Shown here: one piece after another, positions 1 to 6,606 of the stretch | Layout of the letters: each line of letters begins with the position of its first letter | Numbering within the stretch: position 1 is the first letter of the stretch | Origin: Rickettsiales bacterium | Lineage (GTDB): Bacteria > Pseudomonadota > Alphaproteobacteria > Rickettsiales > UBA3002 | Assembly (NCBI GenBank): GCA_947441895.1 | Contig: CANEUT010000016.1 | Location: 1-16,145, forward strand | Length of the DNA stretch: 16,145 nucleotides | Direction of reading: 5' to 3' | Notes under the pieces: model-generated | The model's input: only the letters and a program-made list of their open reading frames with translations | Told to the model about the DNA's origin: nothing | Database searches by the model: none | Position numbers and translations under genes: made by a program

Positions 1-273
1 ATAACCATAATAAGGAATCACCGCCGTGATGCGACGCGCACTGGCGCGCTTTAGCGCATCCAGTGTAATCAGCAATTCCATAATATGATCGTTCGCGGGT
101 GCGCTGGTCGATTGAATGAGGAACACATCTTCGCCGCGCACATTTTCTTGCACTTCCACAAAAATCTCTTCGTCGGAAAAGCGGCGAATCGTGGCTTCGG
201 TCAGCTTCACATTCAAATAGTCCGACATCGCTTGCGCGAGGGGAACGTTGCTGTTGCCGGCAATGAGTTTCAT
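1..273 (-). CDS. prs: Ribose-phosphate pyrophosphokinase, N-terminal part (runs off the window)
   Basis: Reading the minus strand from the ATG at 273 gives 91 residues beginning MKLIAGNSNVPLAQAMSDYL, then RRFSDEEIFVEVQENVRG, a QSTSAPANDHIMELL stretch and ARRITAVIPYYGY at the window edge. These are the characteristic N-terminal segments of PRPP synthetase, which transfers pyrophosphate from ATP to ribose 5-phosphate to make PRPP for nucleotide, histidine and tryptophan synthesis in the cytoplasm. The PRPP-binding loop and the rest lie outside. A GGAG lies about 7 nt upstream of the start, supporting it. The gene is divergent from the Kef-type antiporter, with about 100 bp between the two starts, so both promoters must sit in 274-377; I could not define them. 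The identification is secure; only the C-terminal portion is unseen. Confidence 0.96.
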   Translation of the reverse strand, partial: MKLIAGNSNVPLAQAMSDYLNVKLTEATIRRFSDEEIFVEVQENVRGEDVFLIQSTSAPANDHIMELLITLDALKRASARRITAVIPYYGY

Positions 274-377
274 GGTGGCTCCGAGGTGATGGGAGGTTCA
301 TAGACCAAAATCACCATTCGCCAAATTCTTTTTTAGGGAGGTTGCATAGGAGGGCACAAACCCTCATAACTACCTCC

Positions 378-2036
378 ATGCTTAATACTCCTTTACCCGA
401 TTTAGTCGTTCTGCTTGCCGCGGCGGTGGTCATTGTGGCCGCCTTTCGCGCGCTTAAGCTCAGCCCGGTGCTTGGCTATTTGGTAGCAGGCGCCGTTATT
501 GGTCCCAGCGGCCTTGGGTGGATTGGCGCACTCGATGTTACCTCCGCCATTGGCGAACTTGGCATTGTGTTCCTGTTGTTCATGATCGGACTCGACCTGT
601 CGTGGGACCGGCTGAAGGCACTGCGCGGCCAGGTATTTGGCCTTGGCACCGCGCAAGTCATCATCACCGGCGCCGCGTTTATGGGTCTGGCCCACAGCGC
701 GGGACTCAACCTTACCACCGCGCTCATTGTGGGTGGTGGGCTTGCCCTATCATCCACCGCCATTGTGTTGGAAGTGCTGCGTGAACGACGCGAGATTGCC
801 AGCCAAACCGGCCGGCTGTCATTTGCCATTCTCATTCTGCAAGATCTGGCGGTGCTGCCACTGCTGGTGCTGGTGCCACTCATTGCGAATAATCATGGGT
901 CGCTGGTGGAAACACTCGCCACCTCAACGGCGCGCGCGGTGGCCGCCTTGGCGGTGATTATTGTGGTGGGGCGCTTGCTGCTGCGCCCGCTGTTTCGACT
1001 CATCGCCCGACTCGATATTCACGAACTTTTCGTGGCCGCTATTTTTCTGGTGGTGTTGGGGCTTTCATGGGCCACCGAAAGCGCCGGACTTTCCATGGCG
1101 CTGGGCGCTTTCATTGCGGGAATGCTGATTGCTGAAACCGAATTTCAGCATCAGGTGGAAGCCGATGTGAAGCCCTATAAAGCGCTGCTGATGGGGTTGT
1201 TTTTTATGACGGTCGGCATGAAAACGAACCTATCGTTCATTGTTGCCTTTAAAGAAGAAATTCTGCTGATGGCGGTGGGCATTATTGCCATTAAAGCCAT
1301 GCTGTTATTTGGTTTACTGCGCATCGCGGGCTATGGCAAACGCACTTCGGGTCACACGGCATTGCTGCTGGCGCAAGGCGGTGAATTCGCCTTCATTCTG
1401 TTTGGCCTTGCCGCCGCGCTTGGGGTGATGGAGGGCGATCTATCGCAAAAACTTTTGCTCGCCATTACCCTCACCATGGCGGCCACGCCCCTGCTCGACA
1501 CGCTGGGCATGCAGTTTGAAAAACGCTGGTGGCGGCGCGTGCGCCGCGACCCCAAACTCATCGCCGAAGAAGCGCGTGATCTCGACGGTCATGTGGTGTT
1601 AGCAGGCTATGGTCGCATGGCGCGGTTGATTGCCGATCACCTGGCGCAAGAGAACATCAAATTTGTCGCGCTCGATACCGACCCGCGTGAAGTCAGCGCC
1701 GGACGCATGCGCCACCATCCGGTGTATTACGGCGATGCCGCGCGGCCCGATGTGCTGGAAGCCATTGGCGTGTCGCGCGCGGTGGCGCTGGTCATTACAC
1801 TGCACGACCCTGATGCGGCCGATAAATTGCTGCGCGCCATGCGTACCAGCTACCCTGATTTACCCATCATGGTGCGCGCGCGTGATTTGGCGCATGTGCA
1901 TGCGTTGGAATTGATGGGCGCCACCAAAGCCGTGCCCGAACTGCAAGTGTCGAGCATGCGGCTGCTCAGCGGATTGCTCAAAGTGCTCAACCGTCCGGAA
2001 GAAGAAATTCAGCGCGTCATGTCGCAGATGCGATAG
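378..2036 (+). CDS. Kef-type monovalent cation:proton antiporter with C-terminal NAD-binding (RCK/TrkA-N) domain
   Basis: A CPA2-family inner membrane exchanger that probably moves K+ (or Na+) against protons. About residues 1-385 are a string of hydrophobic membrane segments with family landmarks: LGYLVAGAVIGP near the N-terminus, GLALSSTAIVLEVL, ILQDLAVLPLL and LLLAQGGEFAFILFG. From about residue 404, HVVLAGYGRMARLIADHL opens a Rossmann-type RCK_N domain that reaches the C-terminus; no TrkA-C domain is apparent. The nucleotide loop reads GYGRMA where GxGxxG is usual, so its third Gly is Ala. The ATG at 378 places the N-terminus as in homologues but has no close Shine-Dalgarno; an in-frame TTG at 342 would add 12 residues. 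GGAGG at 349-353 could pair with CCTCC at 373-377 just before the ATG. KefB versus KefC versus another paralogue cannot be decided here, and no KefF/KefG partner gene is adjacent. Confidence 0.88.
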   Translation: MLNTPLPDLVVLLAAAVVIVAAFRALKLSPVLGYLVAGAVIGPSGLGWIGALDVTSAIGELGIVFLLFMIGLDLSWDRLKALRGQVFGLGTAQVIITGAAFMGLAHSAGLNLTTALIVGGGLALSSTAIVLEVLRERREIASQTGRLSFAILILQDLAVLPLLVLVPLIANNHGSLVETLATSTARAVAALAVIIVVGRLLLRPLFRLIARLDIHELFVAAIFLVVLGLSWATESAGLSMALGAFIAGMLIAETEFQHQVEADVKPYKALLMGLFFMTVGMKTNLSFIVAFKEEILLMAVGIIAIKAMLLFGLLRIAGYGKRTSGHTALLLAQGGEFAFILFGLAAALGVMEGDLSQKLLLAITLTMAATPLLDTLGMQFEKRWWRRVRRDPKLIAEEARDLDGHVVLAGYGRMARLIADHLAQENIKFVALDTDPREVSAGRMRHHPVYYGDAARPDVLEAIGVSRAVALVITLHDPDAADKLLRAMRTSYPDLPIMVRARDLAHVHALELMGATKAVPELQVSSMRLLSGLLKVLNRPEEEIQRVMSQMR

Positions 2037-2048
2037 TCTTGTTTGTTC

Positions 2049-2325
2049 GGATTTGTCTCCTGACAAAATCCTCACGCCGCTCTCGCGGGCTCATGGCTGG
2101 CTCACCCTGTTCGCCTGCTATCGTTCAACTGTTTGTAGGGTAGGTGCGTAGCCGAAGGCGAGCCGAGCAGAAACACAGGGGGCACAATAGATTATTGTGC
2201 CCCCATTGCACTTAATTATTCAATCGTTTGTAGAGTTCCCGCGTAGCCTTCCATGGCGAGCCGCGAAGCGAGGGGGTTTGGGGGGTTCGCCCCCAACGCG
2301 GGCTTGTTCTTTACTACAAGCCCGC
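2049..2325 (+). repeat. Family 1 palindromic element, long copy in the kef-SDR spacer
   Basis: This fills almost all of the 303-bp spacer between the antiporter stop (2036) and the SDR start (2340). It opens with hairpin A, GGATTTGTC (2049-2057), loop TCCT, GACAAAATCC (2062-2071). The family body with CGCTCTCGCGGGCTCATGG and GGCTGGCTCACCC follows to about 2107. Two B-type modules come next, each starting GCGTAGCC (2146 and 2241) with GGCGAGCC shortly after. The first ends in a perfect 12-bp hairpin (2178-2204). The second continues through GAGGGGGTTTGGGGGG...CCCCC and ends in a hairpin with 10-bp arms, GCGGGCTTGT (2298-2307) and ACAAGCCCGC (2316-2325). The same order recurs at 4738-4905, 6281-6480 (reversed) and 11131-11303. 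No gene is visible in this spacer. Confidence 0.85.
2178..2204. repeat. Perfect 12-bp stem-loop inside the long family 1 copy
   Basis: GGGGGCACAATA (2178-2189), loop GAT, TATTGTGCCCCC (2193-2204). No run of T follows on either strand, so it is not a typical Rho-independent terminator. It follows a GCGTAGCCGAAGGCGAGCC stretch, so it reads as the terminal hairpin of a B module with its own stem sequence. Confidence 0.8.
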
Positions 2326-2331
2326 TATAGA
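2304..2331 (+). promoter_or_regulatory. Possible leaderless promoter of the SDR gene, formed partly by the repeat hairpin
   Basis: TTGTTC (2304-2309) and TATAGA (2326-2331) are separated by 16 nt and the -10-like box ends 8 nt before the ATG at 2340. The start codon has no Shine-Dalgarno sequence, so transcription could begin at or next to the ATG. The -35-like box lies in the loop side of the repeat's last hairpin. The -35 match is weak, so this is only a candidate. Confidence 0.35.
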
Positions 2332-2339
2332 TACATCCT

Positions 2340-3080
2340 ATGCAACACACCACCCTCATCACCGGCGCGGGCAAACGCATTGGCGCCACTATTGCCCGCC
2401 ACTTGGCCGCGCAAGGTCATGCGCTGGTGCTGCATTATCATCAGTCGAAAGCCGAAGCAGAAGTACTGGCAGCGGAACTGAAAAATGCTCACGCAACCAC
2501 GGTCACATTGGTGCAGGCGAATCTTTCGCAACCCGATACATTGGTGAGTTTTTGGAGCGGCCTGCCACCCGTCACCCACCTCGTTCACAATGCCTCGCGC
2601 TTCACGCGCGACTCCATCACCAGCATGACACCGCATGATCTGCGCGATCATCTGGCGGTGAATTTTGAATCGCCGCTGTTGCTGACCCAAGGGTTTGTCA
2701 AACAGCTTCCCGCCCGCACCGAAGGCACCGTCACCGTGCTGGGCGATGGCACCATCGGCTGGAGCATTTCACCGGAATTTTTCAGCTATGCCATCAGCAA
2801 ACACGCCTGGGCATCGACCATTGAATTGCTGGCCGCCGCCTGCGCACCCCATGCCCGCGTGAATATGATTGCCCTTGGCCCCACTTTGCCCGGCGCACAA
2901 GATGACGACTCCATGTTCACCCGCCTTGCCGCCCACGCACCGCTCAAACGTCATGGCACACCGGCCGAGGTGATTACCGCGCTTGATTATTTACTGGCCG
3001 CCCCCGGCGTAACGGGGCAGATTATTTCGCTCGCCAACGGCTTTGGCTTAAGCGGTTTCAGGCCACCAGAAGCACTGTAG
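2340..3080 (+). CDS. Short-chain dehydrogenase/reductase of the pteridine reductase (FolM-like) type
   Basis: A 246-residue cytoplasmic NAD(P)H-dependent reductase. Residues 8-15 read TGAGKRIG, matching the TGxxxRxG cofactor motif that sets pteridine reductases and FolM apart from most SDRs. HNAS lies where the NNAG-type motif is expected. The catalytic Tyr-Lys pair is Y150/K154 (YAISK). The usual Ser of the triad is replaced by LGDG with D136 placed 14 residues before the Tyr, as in the Asp-Tyr-Lys pteridine reductases. The likely reaction is reduction of dihydromonapterin or dihydrofolate to the tetrahydro form. The start follows a repeat element by 14 bp and has no Shine-Dalgarno; see the leaderless promoter candidate. 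An SDR of this type upstream of uvrC is familiar from alphaproteobacteria. The substrate is inferred from motifs only, so I leave the symbol empty. Confidence 0.85.
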   Translation: MQHTTLITGAGKRIGATIARHLAAQGHALVLHYHQSKAEAEVLAAELKNAHATTVTLVQANLSQPDTLVSFWSGLPPVTHLVHNASRFTRDSITSMTPHDLRDHLAVNFESPLLLTQGFVKQLPARTEGTVTVLGDGTIGWSISPEFFSYAISKHAWASTIELLAAACAPHARVNMIALGPTLPGAQDDDSMFTRLAAHAPLKRHGTPAEVITALDYLLAAPGVTGQIISLANGFGLSGFRPPEAL

Positions 3081-3351
3081 CCGCGAAATATTATCTACAT
3101 GGGCCCTGATGACCTACTAACGCACGCAAAACGGGCGGCGCCTGGCACAAAACGCATGGGTGGGCAAAAGAGTCACACAATAAAATTCATATAATTCATT
3201 CGGTTGTCTTATTTGCTTATAATTTGGGCAAAGTGCGTGCAGGGTTTGGTTTGCTGGCTGCGCGGGGCTTACTTTCAGCTTGGCCCCAGACTTATCCACA
3301 GGTTTGGTGGATAGTCTGGCCGCACCCTGCGTTCGCGCCTATCTAACCTCT
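3081..3351 (+). other. Spacer upstream of uvrC with a DnaA-box-like site, a short hairpin and a possible leaderless -10
   Basis: No gene is supported here. TTATCCACA at 3292-3300 matches the DnaA-box consensus exactly, but it is a single site. The same bases form one arm of a hairpin, TATCCAC (3293-3299) and GTGGATA (3307-3313). Two TATAAT sequences occur at 3190-3195 and 3218-3223, neither with a good -35 box (the second has TTCATT 17 nt upstream). TATCTA at 3340-3345 ends 6 nt before the uvrC ATG and would fit a leaderless start, though its -35 is poor. The spacer is AT-rich at 3175-3230 compared with the surrounding genes and carries no copy of either repeat family. Confidence 0.4.
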
Positions 3352-5343
3352 ATGGATAGCACCGAGAACACTCCCCTCATTGGCCCGGAAGCGGTGCGCG
3401 CCGCGCTGAAAACCATTCCGCCGTCGCCGGGCATTTACCGCATGGTCGATGCGGGCGGCAAGCTGCTTTACGTGGGCAAGGCCAAGAACCTGCATAACCG
3501 GGTGACGAACTATGCCACCGCGCGCGACCTTTCCACGCGTATTCTGCGCATGGTGTCGCAAATCGCCAGTGTGGAAGTGGTGGTGACGCAAAACGAAGCC
3601 GAAGCGCTGCTGGTGGAAGCCAGCCTCATCAAGCGCTTTGCACCGCGCTATAATATTCTGCTGAAGGACGATAAAAGTTTTCCCGAGCTGCTGATTGCGC
3701 ACGACCACCCCTTCCCGCGTATTGAAAAACATCGCGGCGCGCATCGCAAGAAAGGCGAATATTTTGGACCGTTCGCATCGGTTGGGGCGCTGAACGAAAC
3801 CATGAATTTGCTGCAAAAAGTTTTTCTGCTGCGCCCCTGCGCCGACACCATTTTCAAGAACCGTTCGCGCCCCTGTTTGCAATATCAAATCAAACGCTGT
3901 TCAGCGCCGTGCGTTGGTTATGTCACGCCTGAGGCATATGGCGAACAAGTGGCCAAAGCACGTGACTTTCTGCACGGTAAACACCGCGATGTGCAAGATG
4001 ATTTGGCCACGCAAATGGCCGCCGCCAGCGAGGCGATGGATTACGAAAAAGCCGGCCTGTTGCGCGACCGCATTCGCGCCCTCACCCAGGTGCAGCAAGA
4101 ACAGGGGCTGCGCGCGGTGGGGCTGAACAATGCCGACGTCATGGCCCTCGCCCGGCGCGGCAGCAAAAGCGTGGTGCAGGTGTTTTTCTATCGGCAGGGA
4201 AGCCATTTCGGTAATCAGTCCTTCCACCCGAGGCATGAGGCCGATGCGAGTGATGCCGAAGTGATGGCCGCCTTCATGGCGCAGTTCTATCAGTCGCACA
4301 CACCCCCGCCCGAAATTCTGGTGAACCTGATGCCCGACGAGGCAAGCCTGCTGGCCGAGGCACTGGCCATGCAAGCGGGTTATGGCATCGACCTGCGGCA
4401 GCCCCAACGTGGCGACAAGCTGACCTTGATTGAAAATGCTGCAAGCAATGCCGAAGCCAGCCTCGCCCGCGAAGAGATGGAGCAGGCATCCATCTTCGCC
4501 AATTTGCAGAAGCTGCAACAACTGTTTGGTTTGGCCAGCCTGCCCAAGCGCATCGAGGTTTATGATAACAGCCACATCATGGGTCGCCACGCGCTGGGTG
4601 CATTCATTGTGGCGACGCCAGAAGGGTTCGATAAAAAGTCGTATCGCAGCTTCAACATCAAAGACGTGAACACCGAACCCGGCGATGATTACGCCATGAT
4701 GCGTGAAGTGTTTAGAAGACGGTTTAAAAATATAAGTGGTTCGGGTTTGTCTGCTGACAAAACCCTCACGTCGCTCAAGGCTGGCTCGCCCAGCTCGCTC
4801 ACCACCATACTTGCTTCGGAAGAGCCGAGCATAGCCGAAGGCGAGCCGCGCAGCGAGGGGGTTAAGGGGGGCCCGCCCCCTTCAACGGAAGAGCGTGCTC
4901 TTCCGGATTTAATTCTCATCGATGGAGGACTTGGCCAGTTGCACGCGGTGGAAGAAGCCCTAAAAGAAATATCGGTCGAGGGCTTGAACCTGGTGGCCAT
5001 TGCCAAGGGGGTCGATCGCAATGCGGGGCGCGAATGGTTTTTCATGCCGGGGCGCGAACCATTCCAACTGCCCGAGAACGATGCGGCGCTTCACTACCTG
5101 CAGCGCCTGCGCGACGAGGCACACCGCTTCGCCATTGGCAAACATCGCAACAAACGTTCGGCGGCGCTCACCACCAGCGCGCTCGATGATATTCCCGGCA
5201 TCGGCGCTGGCCGCAAACGCGCCTTGCTCAACCATTTCGGCAGCCGCGCCGATGTGGAAGTAGCCACCCTTACCGAGCTTGAAAAGGTGGATGGCATTTC
5301 CAAAAAAACTGCCCAAGCGATTTACGATTATTTTCATGGGTAA
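3352..5343 (+). CDS. uvrC: UvrABC excinuclease subunit C, carrying an in-frame repeat-derived insertion
   Basis: The subunit that makes both incisions around a DNA lesion in nucleotide excision repair. In order (663 residues from the ATG at 3352): GIY-YIG nuclease domain (PGIY at 26-29, YVGKAKNL at 40-47); a cysteine cluster with RPCLQYQIKRCSAPCVGY typical of the UvrC Fe-S site; a UVR motif (EAMDYEKAGLLRDRIRAL) for UvrB contact; an RNase H-like nuclease core with EVYDNSH, GDDYAMMREV and LILIDGG; and tandem helix-hairpin-helix motifs (DDIPGIGAGRKRALLNHFG, KVDGISKKTAQAIYDYF) at the C-terminus. Residues about 463-518 are foreign: they are a translated copy of the family 1 repeat, placed between RRRFKN and PDLILIDGG. 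The frame is intact and all recognised motifs remain, so the protein is probably active. The in-frame extension back to 3280 is unlikely to be used. No pgsA follows, unlike many proteobacteria. Confidence 0.97.
   Translation: MDSTENTPLIGPEAVRAALKTIPPSPGIYRMVDAGGKLLYVGKAKNLHNRVTNYATARDLSTRILRMVSQIASVEVVVTQNEAEALLVEASLIKRFAPRYNILLKDDKSFPELLIAHDHPFPRIEKHRGAHRKKGEYFGPFASVGALNETMNLLQKVFLLRPCADTIFKNRSRPCLQYQIKRCSAPCVGYVTPEAYGEQVAKARDFLHGKHRDVQDDLATQMAAASEAMDYEKAGLLRDRIRALTQVQQEQGLRAVGLNNADVMALARRGSKSVVQVFFYRQGSHFGNQSFHPRHEADASDAEVMAAFMAQFYQSHTPPPEILVNLMPDEASLLAEALAMQAGYGIDLRQPQRGDKLTLIENAASNAEASLAREEMEQASIFANLQKLQQLFGLASLPKRIEVYDNSHIMGRHALGAFIVATPEGFDKKSYRSFNIKDVNTEPGDDYAMMREVFRRRFKNISGSGLSADKTLTSLKAGSPSSLTTILASEEPSIAEGEPRSEGVKGGPPPSTEERALPDLILIDGGLGQLHAVEEALKEISVEGLNLVAIAKGVDRNAGREWFFMPGREPFQLPENDAALHYLQRLRDEAHRFAIGKHRNKRSAALTTSALDDIPGIGAGRKRALLNHFGSRADVEVATLTELEKVDGISKKTAQAIYDYFHG
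4738..4905 (+). repeat. Family 1 palindromic element inserted in frame inside uvrC
   Basis: The 168 bp (56 codons) contain the whole element. Hairpin A is GGGTTTGTC (4743-4751), loop TGCT, GACAAAACCC (4756-4765). The body carries GGCTGGCTCGCCCAGCTCGC. The B module starts GCATAGCCGAAGGCGAGCC at 4829 and runs through GAGGGGG...GGGGGGCCCGCCCCC. The terminal hairpin is a perfect 9-bp stem CGGAAGAGC (4886-4894), loop GT, GCTCTTCCG (4897-4905). The final CCG codon is the proline of the conserved PDLILIDGG motif, so the element ends exactly where UvrC homology resumes. There is no stop codon in the uvrC frame. The encoded peptide is rich in Ser, Glu, Gly and Pro, consistent with a disordered surface loop. 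Confidence 0.88.
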
Positions 5344-5356
5344 AAATATTTAATCT

Positions 5357-5417
5357 TGTCATCCCTGCAAAAGCAGGGATCTACTTCAAGGAGATTCCCG
5401 CCTGCGCGGGAATGACA
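5357..5417. repeat. Family 2 palindromic repeat (TGTCAT...ATGACA) between uvrC and proC
   Basis: A 61-bp element with TGTCATCCC at one end and GGGAATGACA at the other. It holds two internal hairpins: CCCTGC-AAAA-GCAGGG, and ATTCCCGC-CTGC-GCGGGAAT. The second has the general form of the dRS3-type repeat described in Neisseria and of similar short palindromes common in proteobacteria. It starts 14 bp after the uvrC stop. No T-run follows, so a terminator role is not supported. Confidence 0.8.
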
Positions 5418-5464
5418 AATTAGAGAGTAAGACTATTCATTTTAAACCGTCTTTCTCTCTATCC

Positions 5465-5493
5465 TTGACTCCCTAGCGCCTAACGCCTAGCCC
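5465..5493 (+). promoter_or_regulatory. Possible proC promoter
   Basis: TTGACT (5465-5470), a 17-nt spacer and TAGCCC (5488-5493), ending 8 nt before the proC ATG. The -35 is good and the -10 weak. No Shine-Dalgarno precedes the ATG, so a very short or absent leader is possible. The region also holds the near-repeats CTAGCGCCTAACGCCTAG. Confidence 0.35.
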
Positions 5494-5501
5494 TAGTCCT
5501 C

Positions 5502-6272
5502 ATGAAACCTACCCAATCCATTCTCATCATCGGCGGCGGCAACATGGGCGGGGCGCTGGCGCGCCGTTGGCATGAGGCAGGCTTCGCCGTGCATGTGGTG
5601 GAAAGCAACGAACAGCGCCGCCGCGAACTGAGTGCAGATGGGCTTCCATGCTACGCAGAATTGGCCGCCGCACCCACCACCGAAATCGCCGTACTGGCCA
5701 TCAAGCCGCAGCAGTTCAAGCCGGAAAATTTTGTGCTGGCCGACACATTTTGCATTTCCATCATGGCGGGCATTTCGCTGGCGCAGCTTTCAACCATTAC
5801 CCAGTCATGGGTGCGCATCATGCCCAACCTGCCATCGGTGATTGGCGAGGGAATGAGCGTTGCCTGCGCCCCCGCTTTGCCCCCCGCTGAGCGCACGCTT
5901 GTCGATACGCTTTTTTCTATCATTGGCCACATCGAGTGGGTGGAAAATGAAGCGGCGATGCATGCCGTCACCGCCATTTCTGGTTCCGGCCCCGCCTATG
6001 TGTTTGCCCTGATGGAAGCGCTGGAAGTGGCCGCCACCAAACTTGGCCTTACCCCTGAATTGGCGCACCGGCTGGTGGCCCAAACCGCCAAAGGTGCGGC
6101 GCTGCTGGCCGACCAATCAACCGATGATTTTGCCACCCTGCGCCGCAACGTCACCAGCCCCGGCGGCACCACCGAAGCCGCCCTGAAACAGTTGGAAAAA
6201 CATGGTCTTATGCAGATGGTTGAAGACGCCGCCGAGGCTGCAACTATTCGCTCTAAGGAATTGAGCGAATAG
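5502..6272 (+). CDS. proC: Pyrroline-5-carboxylate reductase
   Basis: The final enzyme of proline synthesis, reducing 1-pyrroline-5-carboxylate with NAD(P)H in the cytoplasm. The 256-residue length is normal for the family. An N-terminal Rossmann loop GGGNMGGAL (about 11-19) is followed by AIKPQQFKP, by RIMPNLPSVIGEGM and, in the C-terminal dimerisation/active-site domain, by AISGSGPAYVFALMEAL and NVTSPGGTTEAAL, the ProC signature. The start at 5502 gives a proper N-terminus just before the first beta strand. It has no visible Shine-Dalgarno. It lies 158 bp after uvrC, separated by a family 2 repeat, so it may be transcribed separately. A reversed family 1 element begins 8 bp after its stop. 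Confidence 0.96.
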   Translation: MKPTQSILIIGGGNMGGALARRWHEAGFAVHVVESNEQRRRELSADGLPCYAELAAAPTTEIAVLAIKPQQFKPENFVLADTFCISIMAGISLAQLSTITQSWVRIMPNLPSVIGEGMSVACAPALPPAERTLVDTLFSIIGHIEWVENEAAMHAVTAISGSGPAYVFALMEALEVAATKLGLTPELAHRLVAQTAKGAALLADQSTDDFATLRRNVTSPGGTTEAALKQLEKHGLMQMVEDAAEAATIRSKELSE

Positions 6273-6280
6273 CTTTTCTG

Positions 6281-6480
6281 GCGCACTAAAGTGCGCGTGG
6301 GGGCGCCCCTCCCCCGCTATCGCTCCCCCTCGTTCGGCCTTACGGCCTCCGGCTCGCCATGGAAGGCTACGCAACGACGACTAACCATTCGCGAAGTCAG
6401 TCGTCATGCGAGGCCAGTAGGCCGAACCAGCCATGAGCCCGCGAAGCGGCACGCCACAGCGATTTCAGGAGAAATCGCTG
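6281..6480 (-). repeat. Family 1 palindromic element, reverse orientation, between proC and the phasin gene
   Basis: Read on the minus strand it opens with hairpin A, CAGCGATTTC, loop TCCT, GAAATCGCTG (plus-strand arms 6471-6480 and 6457-6466), a stem unrelated to the other copies. The body then gives CCGCTTCGCGGGCTCATGG and GCTGGTTCGGCC. The B module reads GCGTAGCCTTCCATGGCGAG (ending near 6372), continues through GAGGGGG and GGGGGCGCCCCC, and closes with hairpin GCGCACT-TT-AGTGCGC (6281-6296). In this copy the body and B module also share a 9-bp complementary pair, GTTCGGCCT (6332-6340) and AGGCCGAAC (6419-6427). An open frame through it (6291-6518) is repeat sequence, not a gene. It occupies most of the 334-bp gap; the rest is the phasin promoter. 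Confidence 0.85.
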
Positions 6481-6501
6481 GGCGTAAATTAAATGCTTAT
6501 G

Positions 6502-6558
6502 TTGCACTGCACAAATAGGGGTTGACATTGCATTGCACCACTCCTATATTGCGATGCA
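6502..6558 (+). promoter_or_regulatory. Three TGC-N3-GCA dyads over the phasin promoter (candidate PhaR-type operator)
   Basis: TTGCACTGCA (6502-6511), TTGCATTGCA (6528-6537) and TTGCGATGCA (6549-6558; the last extends to TTGCGATGCAA). The first is upstream of the -35, the second in the spacer and the third starts in the -10. PhaR repressors of phasin genes in alphaproteobacteria are reported to bind TGC/GCA-rich dyads, so a PHB-responsive operator is a reasonable inference. No phaR gene is in this window. Confidence 0.55.
6522..6550 (+). promoter_or_regulatory. Strong sigma70-type promoter of the phasin gene
   Basis: TTGACA (6522-6527), exactly 17 nt, TATATT (6545-6550): a full consensus -35 and a 5/6 -10. 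The predicted leader of about 50 nt contains an inverted repeat (ACATGG...CCATGT) with an internal AGGAGG at 6572-6577, then the working Shine-Dalgarno AGGAG at 6596-6600. This is the best promoter in the window and fits an abundant granule protein. Confidence 0.8.
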
Positions 6559-6606
6559 ACACATGGTCTGCAGGAGGCCATGTTGATTCACTTATAGGAG
6601 ATACTC

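Noticed and set aside
2178..2204. Strong hairpin as terminator of the antiporter gene
   Set aside because: No T-run follows on either strand and it is part of a repeated element.
3117..3299. A 60-codon minus-strand frame in the uvrC upstream spacer
   Set aside because: No Shine-Dalgarno, no homology recognised and low-complexity composition; not enough to call a gene.
3901..4590. A 229-codon minus-strand open frame opposite uvrC
   Set aside because: Antisense shadow of uvrC; the uvrC frame has all family motifs.
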